A DNA stretch of 21,704 bases from CAVYPR01 sp052145775 (GTDB lineage Bacteria; Actinomycetota; Acidimicrobiia; Acidimicrobiales; RAAP-2): NCBI GenBank assembly GCA_052145775.1, contig JBKQNY010000124.1, forward strand, positions 1 to 21,704, given 5' to 3'. The notes under the pieces are model-generated. The model was not told where the DNA came from. It did no database searches and saw nothing but the letters and a program-made list of their open reading frames with translations. Every line of letters begins with the position of its first letter. Position 1 is the first letter of the stretch. Made by a program: the position numbers and the translations under genes. Positions 1 through 6,841 of the stretch are shown here, piece by piece.

Positions 1-113
1 ACCGCCTTGCGCCGCGCCGCGCGCGCGATCGAGGAGCCGATGAGGCCGACGCCGATGATCGCGAGCCGCTCGAACAGCGGCTCGGCGAGCGCGGGCCCGA
101 GCCTATCCGCCAC
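1..113 (-). CDS. Prephenate/arogenate dehydrogenase, 5' fragment
   Basis: This is the N-terminal 37 residues of a NAD(P)-dependent prephenate or arogenate (cyclohexadienyl) dehydrogenase, a step of tyrosine synthesis; the gene runs off the window edge. Reading from a GTG at 113, the peptide carries RLAIIGVGLIGSSIARA, whose GxGLIGSS is the dinucleotide-binding loop (G21, G23, G26) with the LIGSS signature typical of the TyrA family. The start overlaps the end of the hisC-like frame by 11 bases. In many Alphaproteobacteria a hisC paralogue directly precedes this dehydrogenase, which supports both calls. The codon style and gene order differ from the rest of the window, so this piece probably does not belong to the same genome as the genes beyond 580. 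The exact substrate class cannot be settled from so short a fragment. Confidence 0.7.
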   Translation of the reverse strand, partial: MADRLGPALAEPLFERLAIIGVGLIGSSIARAARRKA

Positions 114-576
114 GACGATCGCCCTTCATGAACTCCCTCAGCGCGGCGACGACCCCTTCGTTGGCCTCTTGGGTCCCCACCGTCATGCGCAGGCAGTCGG
201 GCAGCCCGTAGGCCGCGACCGCGCGCAGCACGAAGCCGCGCGCGCTCAAGAACCGGTCGGCCTCGACCGCCGTCCGCCCGCTCTGCCCGCCGAACCGCAA
301 CAGCAGGAAATTGCCGACGCTCGGCGTCACGCCGATCCCCAGCGCCGAGATCTCTTTGGTCAGCCACGGCAGCCAGCGGGCGTTGTGCGCCGCCGCCGCT
401 TCGACATGCGCGGCGTCGCCGATCGCCGCTGCGCCCGCGGCGATCGCCGCGCCGTTGAGGTTGAACGGCGGGCGCACGCGATTGAGCGCCGCCACGATCG
501 GCGCCGGCGCGTAGGCCCAGCCGATGCGCAGGCTCGCCAGACCGTGGATCTTCGAGAACGTGCGCGTCATCACGAC
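103..576 (-). CDS. hisC: Histidinol-phosphate aminotransferase, 3' fragment
   Basis: C-terminal ~158 residues of a class I/II PLP-dependent aminotransferase of the HisC type, which moves an amino group between glutamate and imidazole-acetol phosphate (or an aromatic keto acid). The visible part begins at VVMTRTFSKIHGLASLRIGW, where the lysine of TFSK forms the Schiff base with PLP. The later LLLRFGG and the C-terminal LRMTVGTQEANEGVVAAL (R in the LRMTVG motif contacts the substrate carboxylate) are standard HisC features. The stop is TAG at 103-105. About 200 N-terminal residues are missing: upstream of ~576 the frame passes into an unrelated acyl-CoA synthetase read out of frame. The sequence has a sphingomonad-like alphaproteobacterial flavour (inference). 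The broken 5' end is best explained by a misjoin and not by a natural gene fusion. Confidence 0.85.
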   Translation of the reverse strand, partial: VVMTRTFSKIHGLASLRIGWAYAPAPIVAALNRVRPPFNLNGAAIAAGAAAIGDAAHVEAAAAHNARWLPWLTKEISALGIGVTPSVGNFLLLRFGGQSGRTAVEADRFLSARGFVLRAVAAYGLPDCLRMTVGTQEANEGVVAALREFMKGDRRGG

Positions 577-1196
577 GGGTTGAGCAGGGCCCCCTTCGGT
601 CGCCCGGTGGTCCCCGAGGTGTACATAATGCAGGCGTAGTCGTGCTCGGTGACCAGGACGCCCGGCGCGGAGTCGTCGGCTCCGGCCACGGCCTCGGCGT
701 AGGACTCGGCGCCGGGACCGGCCCGGGTGGGGTCGTCCCCGTTCACGAGCACCCAGCGGATGCCGGGCACCAGCCGGCGGACGGCGGCCGCCGTGGCGGC
801 GAAGGCGTCGTCGACCACCAGGACCGACGATCCGCTGTCCTCCATCACGAAGGCAGCCTCGGGCGCGGCCAGCCGGAAGCTGATGGGCACGGCCACCGCG
901 CCCAGCCGGAACGCCCCGAGCAGGACCTCGACATGCTCGAGGTCGTTGCCCATGAGCACGCCCACCCGGTCCCCTTTGGCCACGCCGCGCCGGCGAAACG
1001 CGTTGGCGACGGCGTTGGCGCGCCGGTCCATCTCGGCGTAGGTGACGGAGCGCTCCCCACAGACGAAGGCCACCTTGTCCGGCCGGCTGCGACCCCAGCG
1101 GGCCAGGATCTCCCCGTGGGCCACAGTGCGGGCCGAGGAGATGCCGGCTGTCTCCCAGGATCCCGATTCGTCGTGGCCCACCAGTGGCTCTGCCAT
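570..1196 (-). CDS. AMP-dependent acyl-CoA synthetase, truncated at its 3' end
   Basis: N-terminal ~206 residues of an ANL-superfamily acyl-CoA ligase, which would activate a carboxylic acid to its CoA thioester through an acyl-adenylate. The start ATG at 1196 (MAEPLVGHDE) follows a strong GGGGAGGAGGT ribosome site. The fold's early segments are present, including YAEMDRRANAVANAFRRRGV (around residue 53) and the AMP-binding P-loop YTSGTTGRPKG (about 192-202). Everything after it (the SYG.TE motif, the GD.g..D hinge and the catalytic lysine) is missing because the reading frame hits the junction near 579 and a TGA at 570-572. A full member has about 500-540 residues. It is divergent from the FAH-family gene across a 140-base spacer. 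The truncation most likely reflects the contig join and not a pseudogene; the substrate is unknown. Confidence 0.85.
   Translation of the reverse strand: MAEPLVGHDESGSWETAGISSARTVAHGEILARWGRSRPDKVAFVCGERSVTYAEMDRRANAVANAFRRRGVAKGDRVGVLMGNDLEHVEVLLGAFRLGAVAVPISFRLAAPEAAFVMEDSGSSVLVVDDAFAATAAAVRRLVPGIRWVLVNGDDPTRAGPGAESYAEAVAGADDSAPGVLVTEHDYACIMYTSGTTGRPKGALLNPS
573..584. other. Probable chimeric junction between two unrelated genomes
   Basis: On the minus strand an AMP-binding protein reads YTSGTTGRPKGALLN and then loses all similarity to its family. Within about four codons, in another frame, the active-site segment of HisC begins. Both genes are on the same strand, each is cut in the middle of its catalytic domain, and no insertion-sequence end, target duplication or recombination site is seen. 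This is the pattern expected of an assembly misjoin through a few shared bases. Confidence 0.75.
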
Positions 1197-1304
1197 GACC
1201 ACCTCCTCCCCCACGGGCCGTGCGGCACCGGCGACTGGACAGGCGCTGACGGGCGTCCGAAGATGCCACTGTAGGAGAGAACGTCGGCACCGAGGGGGGC
1301 TCCG

Positions 1305-1340
1305 ATGACCACTGCGCGGCATCGGGGAGCGGCCTCGTGA
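1305..1340 (+). CDS. Possible 11-residue leader ORF ahead of the FAH gene
   Basis: An ATG at 1305 preceded by a GAGGGGGG purine run opens an 11-codon frame (MTTARHRGAAS). Its TGA overlaps the GTG start of the FAH-family gene as GTGA. It could feed ribosomes to the GTG start by termination-reinitiation. So short a frame arises easily by chance in GC-rich DNA, so support is weak. Confidence 0.2.
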   Translation: MTTARHRGAAS

Positions 1341-2095
1341 GGGTGGCACGGGCGCGCCTCGACGCCGGGCCCACCTTCTGCGAGGTCACAGGGGACGACC
1401 TCCACGTCCTCTCCGGCCGCCCCTACGGCCCGCTCGAGCGCACCGGGGAGCGCCGACCCCTGGGCGCGACCGAGCTGCTCTGCCCGGTCGAAGTGGGCCG
1501 GACGTTCGCCGTCCTCGGCGGGTTCCTCGACGAGGGCGCCGACCGCCCGTCCGAGCGGGGGGAGCCCCTCCTGTGCCCCAAGGTGGTGCCGACGACCAGC
1601 GGGGAGGGGGGCGAGATCGCCTGCTGGCCCTCGCTCTCGTCCGTGTCGATCGAGGCGGAGATGGCCCTGGTCGTCGGTCGGACGGTGCGCTCGGCTCGGC
1701 CCGAGGAGGCGGCCGCCGCCATCTGGGGCTACACGTGCTTCAACGACGTCACCGCCACCGAGCACTTCCCCCAGTTCTGGCTGGCCAAGGGCTTCGAGAC
1801 CTTCGCCTCGATGGGGCCGTGGGTGCGCACCGACATCACTGCCGAGCTGATCCGTGACGGCCTGGCCATCACGGCCCGGGTGAACGGCACCGTCGTGCAG
1901 TCGGGTTCCACCGCCCGCTACCGCTTCTGGCCCTGGGAGGTGGTCGGCTACCTGTCGGATCTGTTCACGCTCCATCCCGGCGACGTGGTCACGCTCGGCA
2001 CCCCGCCCCCGCCGGTGGACGTGGTGCCCGGAGACAGGGTGGAAGTGGAGGTGGAGGGGATCGGCGTGCTCACCAACCGCGTGGTGGCCGGCTGA
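1337..2095 (+). CDS. Fumarylacetoacetate hydrolase (FAH) family protein
   Basis: A 252-residue member of the FAH superfamily, whose members use a divalent metal to cleave C-C bonds in beta-diketo acids, or to isomerise, hydrate or decarboxylate intermediates of aromatic and ring-fission pathways. Visible signatures are the metal-ligand strand SIEAEMALVVGR (E106, E108), GYTCFNDVTATE with D137 of NDV, and KGFETFASMGPWV with K151. Length fits the single-domain bacterial enzymes (250-300 residues). The GTG at 1337 was chosen because GGGGAG lies 7 bases upstream; a second GTG at 1343 is possible. It converges on the double-barrel gene with only 9 bases between stops. In this setting it may cleave a beta-dicarbonyl made by the neighbouring oxidative steps (inference). 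Exact reaction unknown; family assignment secure. Confidence 0.9.
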   Translation: MRVARARLDAGPTFCEVTGDDLHVLSGRPYGPLERTGERRPLGATELLCPVEVGRTFAVLGGFLDEGADRPSERGEPLLCPKVVPTTSGEGGEIACWPSLSSVSIEAEMALVVGRTVRSARPEEAAAAIWGYTCFNDVTATEHFPQFWLAKGFETFASMGPWVRTDITAELIRDGLAITARVNGTVVQSGSTARYRFWPWEVVGYLSDLFTLHPGDVVTLGTPPPPVDVVPGDRVEVEVEGIGVLTNRVVAG

Positions 2096-2104
2096 GCGAA
2101 CGGC

Positions 2105-2812
2105 TCAGAACAGCGGCGACCAGCGCGAGGTCCGCAGCAGCCGGCTCTCCCACTGGTCCCGCAGGGCCAGGGCCCCGTGCATGTAGGAGCCCGGCCAGCG
2201 GTCCGGGTCGTAGCGCTCGGTGCTGGTGAGCAGTCCTTTCAAGGCCCCGAGGTTGCCGATCTTCTGCAGGAGGATCCCCTCGGGGTGGCGGTGCGACCCG
2301 AAGGTGGTCCGGAAGCACGCCTCGATCCGCAGCAGGCGGCGTTCGGGGGGTTGGGCCTCGAGGTGCCGGTGGTAGTCGGTGTCCCAGTAGGCGAGGTACT
2401 CGTCGATGGGGGCGGTGGGCCAGCCGGTGTCCTCCATGTAGAGGGTGCACTCGTGCTCGCCGCCGTCGACGGGGACCGCGGAGAGGTCGAGGTCGCGCCG
2501 CGGCGACCAGTCGACCGGTTCGACGACCTTGCCCACCACCTCATGGCGCCACTCGTCGAGGCGACTCCAGAGACCGGCCAGCTCGCCGTCGACGGTCGCC
2601 GCCGCCAGCCGGTCGAGGGCCGCTCCGTCGGCCAGCCCGGTGAGGGTCACCACGTTGTAGGAGGGGCCCGATCCCGCCGCGTGGTCGAAATACCACAGGA
2701 GCCGCACACCCTCGAGATCGGCCAGGCGGCCGGCCAGCTCGTCGCGGCAGAGGTGGTCGAACTCCCGCGCGTGCTCGCCTGTGACGGTGTGCACCTCGTG
2801 GAGGACCAGCAT
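2105..2812 (-). CDS. Double dimeric-alpha-beta-barrel (NIPSNAP/EthD-like) protein, copy 1
   Basis: A 235-residue soluble protein with two ferredoxin-like (Dabb-type) halves. The first begins MLVLHEVHTVTGEHAREFDH and contains LLWYFDHAAGSGPSYNVVTL; the second begins near ECTLYMEDTGWP. It ends in PGSYMHGALALRDQW followed by SRLLRTSRWSP. It is clearly paralogous to the gene just upstream: both share the (I/L)YM(E/Q)DTxW strand and the C-terminal PGSxMHxAL...W.SRLLRTxxWSP signature. Its ATG overlaps the previous stop as TGATG, so the two are translationally coupled and may form a heteromer. Such barrels bind small hydrophobic ligands or act as isomerases, oxygenases or cleavage enzymes, but I recognise no characterised member. 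No signal peptide or membrane segment is seen. Function unknown; the fold is inferred from pattern only. Confidence 0.8.
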   Translation of the reverse strand: MLVLHEVHTVTGEHAREFDHLCRDELAGRLADLEGVRLLWYFDHAAGSGPSYNVVTLTGLADGAALDRLAAATVDGELAGLWSRLDEWRHEVVGKVVEPVDWSPRRDLDLSAVPVDGGEHECTLYMEDTGWPTAPIDEYLAYWDTDYHRHLEAQPPERRLLRIEACFRTTFGSHRHPEGILLQKIGNLGALKGLLTSTERYDPDRWPGSYMHGALALRDQWESRLLRTSRWSPLF

Positions 2813-3504
2813 CACTGCACCGGGGACCACGGGGCGGTCCGCAGCAGCCTGCTCCGCCACCGCTCGCGGTAGGTGAGGGCCTCGTGCATCCAGCTGCCCG
2901 GGGACTCCATCCCCTCGGGCAGCTCGTGGGAGAGCAGGCGGGTGAGACGATCGACGTCGCGGACCCGCTGCATGAGCACCACCTGGCGGTGCGTCCCCCC
3001 GCCGGGGGCCGTGCGGTAGGCGCCCTCGACGCTGAGCTGGGCGCCGGGGCGGTCGAGGAGGGGCAGGTAGGTCGAGGCCAGGGCCACCTCGTAGCGGTCG
3101 GCCATGCCCCGGCGGGGCCACATCGTGTCCTGCATGTAGATCACGGGCGCCGACTCGGCCGGCTCGGTCGGGATCCCGTCCAGCTCGAGCGGGGGCGAGC
3201 AGCCGAGGGGGACGAGGATCCGGCCGTCCACCCGGTGGCGGCAGCGGTCGGCCTCCCGCCGCCACCCGGCCAGCCGGCCCCCGCGCACCTCGGCCGACAG
3301 CCGCTCCCAGGCCGCCCCGTCGACCACGGCGGTCACCGTCACGACCCGGTAGGAGAGGCTGGCGCCGTGGGCGAGGTCGCAGTACCAGACCAGCCTGCCC
3401 AGGCCGGTGCGGGCCAGCTCGGGCATCCAGACGTCGCGGTAAAGGGCCTCGAGGTCGGCGATCCTGGCCCCGACCGCGGCGTGCGTCTCCTCGATGAACA
3501 GCAC
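2812..3504 (-). CDS. Double dimeric-alpha-beta-barrel (NIPSNAP/EthD-like) protein, copy 2
   Basis: A 230-residue paralogue of the following gene, with the same two-half design. The first half reads MLFIEETHAAVGARIADLEA and LVWYCDLAHGASLSYRVVTV; the second starts at VIYMQDTMWP; the tail is PGSWMHEALTYRERW then SRLLRTAPWSP. The start is GTG at 3504 with GGGAGGG about 10 bases upstream. It sits 81 bases after the acyl-CoA synthetase on the same strand, and that gap contains a 12-base direct repeat. The paired copies diverge in the middle but keep the C-terminal signature almost intact, which points to a conserved functional or interface element there. It could be a dodecin-like binding or chaperone function, or a subunit of a small-molecule enzyme. 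I cannot name the reaction. Confidence 0.8.
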   Translation of the reverse strand: MLFIEETHAAVGARIADLEALYRDVWMPELARTGLGRLVWYCDLAHGASLSYRVVTVTAVVDGAAWERLSAEVRGGRLAGWRREADRCRHRVDGRILVPLGCSPPLELDGIPTEPAESAPVIYMQDTMWPRRGMADRYEVALASTYLPLLDRPGAQLSVEGAYRTAPGGGTHRQVVLMQRVRDVDRLTRLLSHELPEGMESPGSWMHEALTYRERWRSRLLRTAPWSPVQ

Positions 3505-3519
3505 CGTCCGTCGACCCTC

Positions 3520-3559
3520 CCGCTCGACAGCAACCCTAGGCCGGTCGCCGCTCGACAGC
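3520..3559. repeat. 12-base direct repeat with 28-base period upstream of the copy 2 gene
   Basis: CCGCTCGACAGC occurs at 3520-3531 and again at 3548-3559, in the spacer between the acyl-CoA synthetase stop and the GTG of the copy 2 barrel gene. On the coding strand the copies flank a TAGGGT hexamer. Spacing near three helical turns could suit tandem binding of a regulator, but chance cannot be excluded. Confidence 0.35.
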
Positions 3560-3585
3560 TCGGGGGTCGGTGCCGACCTCGTGGT

Positions 3586-5106
3586 TCAGGCGGTCCCGGG
3601 GCCGGCGGCGGTGTCGGGGTCGGGTCCGTCCCGCTCGGCCACCAGCGCCGCCCGGTTCAGCTTCATGGCGTCGTTGCGCAGTCCGGCGCTCACGAACTCC
3701 ACGGTCTTGGGGACCTTGTAGGGGGCGAGGCGATGCTTGGCGAAGCCGATCACCTCATCGGCCTCGAGGGGCGCTGTGTCGGCGGGCTGCACGATGGCGT
3801 GCACCCTGCGGCCCCACTCGGGGTCCCGCAGGCCGATCACCACCACGTCGGCGATGCCCGGGTGCTCGCTGAGAGCCGACTCCACCTCGGCCGGGTAGAC
3901 GTTTGCCGCCCCGGTCACGATCATGTCGACCCGCCGGTCGGCCAGGAAGAGGAAGCCGTCCTCGTCGAGCCACCCGAGGTCGCCCACCGTCACGAAGCCG
4001 TCGTCGGTGCTCTGCATCTGCGGCACGTTGTCCCCGACGTAGAAGGCGGCGGGCCCGGTCGGGGTTCGCATGTAGATCGCCCCGACCTCTCCGGGTGGCA
4101 GCTCCTTCCCCTCGGTGTCGAGGATCCTGATCTCGGTCTCGTTGAACCCTCGGCCCAGGGTGCCGGGGTGCCCGAGCCACTCGTCCCCCCGGCAGATGAC
4201 CAGGCCGTGCATCTCCGAGGCGCCGTAGCTCAGGAAGAAGTGCTCGGGTCCCACCAGCTCGCACCAGCGGCGCCCCAGCCAGACCGGCAGCGGCGAGGCC
4301 CCCTGCTGCACCCAGTCGAGTGAGGACAGGTCGCGGTCGTCGATGCCGGGCACCTGGCAGATGCGCTGGAGCATCGGGGTAGCCCCGATGAACCCAGTCA
4401 CCCGGTGGCGCTCGATGAGGTCGAGGATCCTGGCCGCGTTGAACCGCTCGAGCAGCACGATCCGGTTGCCGGCCATCAGGTTCCGGGCGGCCGTGAACCC
4501 GTTGGTGTGGTAGAGCGGCGCCGGGACGAGGACCAGCTGGGGCATGGGGAGCTCGCCGTACGACTCGACCACCGAGGAGACCCCGGCGATCGGCAGGAAG
4601 AGCCCCGGGTTCTTGATGAGGATGACCTTGGGGGTGCCCGTCGAACCCGAGCTGCAGACCCCCCAGCCGTGCGGCGGGACGACCTCGGGGAGCGGCTCGG
4701 TCGATGCCGAGCGGCTCTCTTCGAAGATGTCGGCATGCTCTGCATCGATGAGCAGGCGCGGGGAGAGGGTGGCGAGCACCCGGGCCCGCTCCCACTCGGG
4801 CAGATCCCAGCGCATGGGCACGACCACGCCCCCCACCTTCCAGGTGGCGAAGCAGGCCATCAGATGTTCCGGCGAGTTGCGCAGGCAGACGGCGAGGATG
4901 TCGCCCCGGGCCACGCCGCGCTCGGCGAGCACGTGGGCCAGCTGGGTGGAGCGCTGGTCCAACTCGTCCCAGGTGACCCGGCGCTCGGAGCCGTCCTCGG
5001 CGGCGAAGATGATCGCCACCTCGCCGGAGTGGGTCTCGGCCGTCCGGTGGATCTGGGTGCCGTAGGGGACGCCCTCGGCCACGTCGAAGGGGTTGAGCAG
5101 GCTCAA
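3586..5106 (-). CDS. AMP-dependent acyl-CoA synthetase (FadD/bile-acid-CoA-ligase-like)
   Basis: A complete 506-residue ANL-superfamily acid:CoA ligase. Motifs run in order: P-loop SSGSTGTPK (152-160), SYGASE (293-298), VGDLGWLDEDG hinge (374-384), a DRRVDMIVTGAANVYPAEVE segment, and the C-terminal catalytic lysine in NDAMKLNR (K482). All elements needed for adenylation and thioester formation appear intact. The start is a TTG at 5106, chosen because GAGGTGG lies just upstream and the codon overlaps the preceding short ORF's stop as TTGA; no ATG gives a better N-terminus. It lies in the Rieske-oxygenase operon, so its substrate is probably an oxygenated carboxylic acid made by, or fed into, that oxygenase (inference). 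The overall look resembles ligases for bulky acids such as steroid side chains, but substrate class is not readable from motifs. Confidence 0.92.
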   Translation of the reverse strand: MSLLNPFDVAEGVPYGTQIHRTAETHSGEVAIIFAAEDGSERRVTWDELDQRSTQLAHVLAERGVARGDILAVCLRNSPEHLMACFATWKVGGVVVPMRWDLPEWERARVLATLSPRLLIDAEHADIFEESRSASTEPLPEVVPPHGWGVCSSGSTGTPKVILIKNPGLFLPIAGVSSVVESYGELPMPQLVLVPAPLYHTNGFTAARNLMAGNRIVLLERFNAARILDLIERHRVTGFIGATPMLQRICQVPGIDDRDLSSLDWVQQGASPLPVWLGRRWCELVGPEHFFLSYGASEMHGLVICRGDEWLGHPGTLGRGFNETEIRILDTEGKELPPGEVGAIYMRTPTGPAAFYVGDNVPQMQSTDDGFVTVGDLGWLDEDGFLFLADRRVDMIVTGAANVYPAEVESALSEHPGIADVVVIGLRDPEWGRRVHAIVQPADTAPLEADEVIGFAKHRLAPYKVPKTVEFVSAGLRNDAMKLNRAALVAERDGPDPDTAAGPGTA

Positions 5107-5264
5107 CGGGCCACCTCGGCCGTCCCGCGCGCCATCCCGTCGTTCATGCCGGCGCCGTCGGGCACGCGCACCGCAACCGCCCTGGAGGCGGGCACCGGGA
5201 GGCGCCCGTGGCGCTGCGCCACGGTGCCGACGCTCCCGGCGGTCGCGTCTTCGATCTCAAGCAC
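5103..5264 (-). CDS. Small hypothetical protein (53 aa) coupled to the acyl-CoA synthetase
   Basis: A 53-codon frame starting at GTG 5264 behind a near-perfect AAGGAGGA Shine-Dalgarno sequence, with 7 bases from AGGAGG to the start. Third codon positions are almost all G or C. Its TGA overlaps the TTG start of the acyl-CoA synthetase as TTGA. The product begins VLEIEDATAGSVGTVAQ and ends MNDGMARGTAEVAR. The first residues recall the N-terminus of crotonase-fold enoyl-CoA hydratases, so it could be a remnant of one, but the resemblance is too short to rely on. No cysteine motif or membrane segment is visible. A competing frame opens at the Rieske stop (TGATG at 5386) and runs through the 121-base gap, but its second half looks non-coding. 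Confidence 0.45.
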   Translation of the reverse strand: MLEIEDATAGSVGTVAQRHGRLPVPASRAVAVRVPDGAGMNDGMARGTAEVAR

Positions 5265-5385
5265 TGCCACTCCTCCTTGCGGCCGCGGTCGCCGCATCTG
5301 CTCACGGTGTCGTTCAGCTCAAGGTCATAGTCGCTCGGCGGCACCTCCGCCGAACGGAGCGCTCGACGGCCGATCTCGGGGGGCA

Positions 5386-6756
5386 TCAGCCGAACAGGTA
5401 CCGATCGATGGCCCGGTGGTAGTTCCAGATGGTCATCTCCTGGGCCGTATTCAGGCGGTGGCCGTCGAAGTGCGGTGAGTGCAGGCCGGTCGTGACCTCG
5501 GACATGTTGGAGAAGTCCTGGCTCAGGATCTCGCCCATCTCGCCCTCCCTCCAGTCGGCGAAGAACCGGCGGGGCGCCGTGGGCAGCCCCGCGGCAGGGG
5601 GGAGCTCGAGCCCCTGGACGTCGAAGATGCAGCTGTCAGGGTCGAGCCCGTTGGGGCGGGCGCGGTAGGTGAGGCAGCAGCCCATGTCGATCAAGAAGAC
5701 CGTGTTGGGGAAGACGTGCCAGTCGTACATCGCCCCCTTGAGCTGGGCCGAGGTCACCACCGGGTAGTCGATCCCCACGGCGCGGGCGTGTTCGGCCCGC
5801 AGCCGCTGGTAGATGGCGTTGCCCTCGGGACCGTCGGACCCCTCGGTCGTGAGTAGCTCGGTGGCCGCGTCCAGGTCGGTCTTCAGGTACAGGGCGCCCA
5901 GCTCGCGCAGGGAGTACTCCACGTTGGTGAAGATCGCCTTGGGGTCGACGCCGTAGGAGGCCCGGACCCGGGTCGAGTCCCCCTCGGGTCCGTAGCGGTA
6001 GGTGTCGGCGTGGCGCGAGTGGAGCCGGAACAGCTCGTTGAAGGTCACGCCGTAGTTGGTGGACTCGGCGACGGTGGGCGGGCCCTTGTGCTTGTCGGGG
6101 CGCGTCAGCTGGGGGTGGGTGCCCGGGACGTGCCAGCTCTCGATGAAGGCGTCGAGGGACGTCTTCCAGTTCGCCGGCAGGAGCACCGACTTGTACCAGG
6201 CGATCTTCATGTCCTCGAGCTTGAACCCCTCGAGCCGGTCGGGGATCGGGTCGAGGTAGCGCTCGAGCCGCTCGGCGTCGGGGTCCATGTTGACGAAGAC
6301 CCAGCCGCCCCAGGTGGCCACCCGGCACTCGGGGAGGCAGAGCTCGTCGGCGGGACGGGGGTCGAAATTCCCTTCGTCCGCCTGGTACTTGAGCGATCCG
6401 TCGAGGTTCCACCGCCAGGCGTGGAACGGGCAGCGGAACTCCCCGATCCTCCCCTGGCCCTGGACGAGCCGGGTCCCGCGGTGTCGGCAGGCGTTGAAGT
6501 ACGCCTTGAGCCCCTTGTCGGTGCGCACCACGACGATCGACTGGCCGCCGATCTCGAAGTCGACGTAGTCGCCGACGCGCTCGACCTCGTCCCAGCGGCA
6601 GGCGTTGAGCCAAGTGCGGGGGAAGAGCCGCTCCAGCTCCAACCCGAGGAATTCGGGGTCGGTGTAGCGGCCCTTCGGCACGAACGCATGGCCGAGTCGC
6701 CACCGTTCGGGGACGTCCTCGGCCAGGACGAGATCGGGAAGGTCCGTCGTGGTCAT
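5386..6756 (-). CDS. Rieske non-haem iron oxygenase, alpha (catalytic) subunit
   Basis: A 456-residue aromatic-ring-hydroxylating-dioxygenase-type alpha subunit. It would use electrons from a ferredoxin/reductase to add oxygen to, or demethylate, a small molecule. The Rieske 2Fe-2S site is complete: C90-R-H92 in NACRHRG and C109-P-F-H112 in CPFHAW. The mononuclear iron site is seen in DAFIESWHVPGTH (H209, H214), with a likely third ligand in ILSQDFSNM. The residue three before H209, which bridges subunits for electron transfer and is Asp in naphthalene dioxygenase, is Glu206 here. Start ATG 6756 has AAGGAGG at good spacing and a promoter upstream. No beta subunit or reductase is next to it; the 3Fe-4S ferredoxin at 9772 is the only electron carrier in view. 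It is longer than, and not closely similar to, 3-ketosteroid 9-alpha-hydroxylase KshA. Substrate unknown. Confidence 0.93.
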   Translation of the reverse strand: MTTTDLPDLVLAEDVPERWRLGHAFVPKGRYTDPEFLGLELERLFPRTWLNACRWDEVERVGDYVDFEIGGQSIVVVRTDKGLKAYFNACRHRGTRLVQGQGRIGEFRCPFHAWRWNLDGSLKYQADEGNFDPRPADELCLPECRVATWGGWVFVNMDPDAERLERYLDPIPDRLEGFKLEDMKIAWYKSVLLPANWKTSLDAFIESWHVPGTHPQLTRPDKHKGPPTVAESTNYGVTFNELFRLHSRHADTYRYGPEGDSTRVRASYGVDPKAIFTNVEYSLRELGALYLKTDLDAATELLTTEGSDGPEGNAIYQRLRAEHARAVGIDYPVVTSAQLKGAMYDWHVFPNTVFLIDMGCCLTYRARPNGLDPDSCIFDVQGLELPPAAGLPTAPRRFFADWREGEMGEILSQDFSNMSEVTTGLHSPHFDGHRLNTAQEMTIWNYHRAIDRYLFG

Positions 6757-6789
6757 CACCGTCCTCCTTGCGCCCGCCAGGGCCCCGGA

Positions 6790-6818
6790 ATTCTCCAACC
6801 AACCCGCCGACCCGTCAA
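6790..6818 (-). promoter_or_regulatory. Sigma70-like promoter of the Rieske operon
   Basis: On the minus strand TTGACG (6818-6813) and GAGAAT (6795-6790) are separated by exactly 17 bases and lie about 30 bases before the ribosome site and ATG of the oxygenase. This is the best promoter match in the window. It probably drives the oxygenase, short ORF, CoA ligase and barrel-pair genes. Confidence 0.55.
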
Positions 6819-6841
6819 CACCGCTGGCCGGCGCGGCCTCC

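Noticed and set aside
103..1389. A 428-codon open frame that would fuse the aminotransferase to an Arg/Gly-rich N-terminal region
   Set aside because: Upstream of ~576 it is the out-of-frame reading of the acyl-CoA synthetase; the composition is typical of a GC-rich shadow frame and no natural fusion is supported.
2884..4323. Long plus-strand open frame (479 codons) opposite the barrel and CoA ligase genes
   Set aside because: It is antisense to two well-supported genes and has His/Gly/Arg-rich, domain-free sequence, as do similar frames at 7498-9318 and 16485-17975.
5144..5386. 80-codon frame starting in TGATG overlap with the Rieske stop
   Set aside because: Its second half is Arg/Ser/Pro-rich shadow sequence overlapping the better-supported 53-codon frame, which has its own strong ribosome site.
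5386..6756. Identification of the Rieske protein as 3-ketosteroid 9-alpha-hydroxylase KshA
   Set aside because: It is longer than KshA, its N-terminal region differs, and no KshB-like reductase is nearby; KstD-like context alone is not enough.
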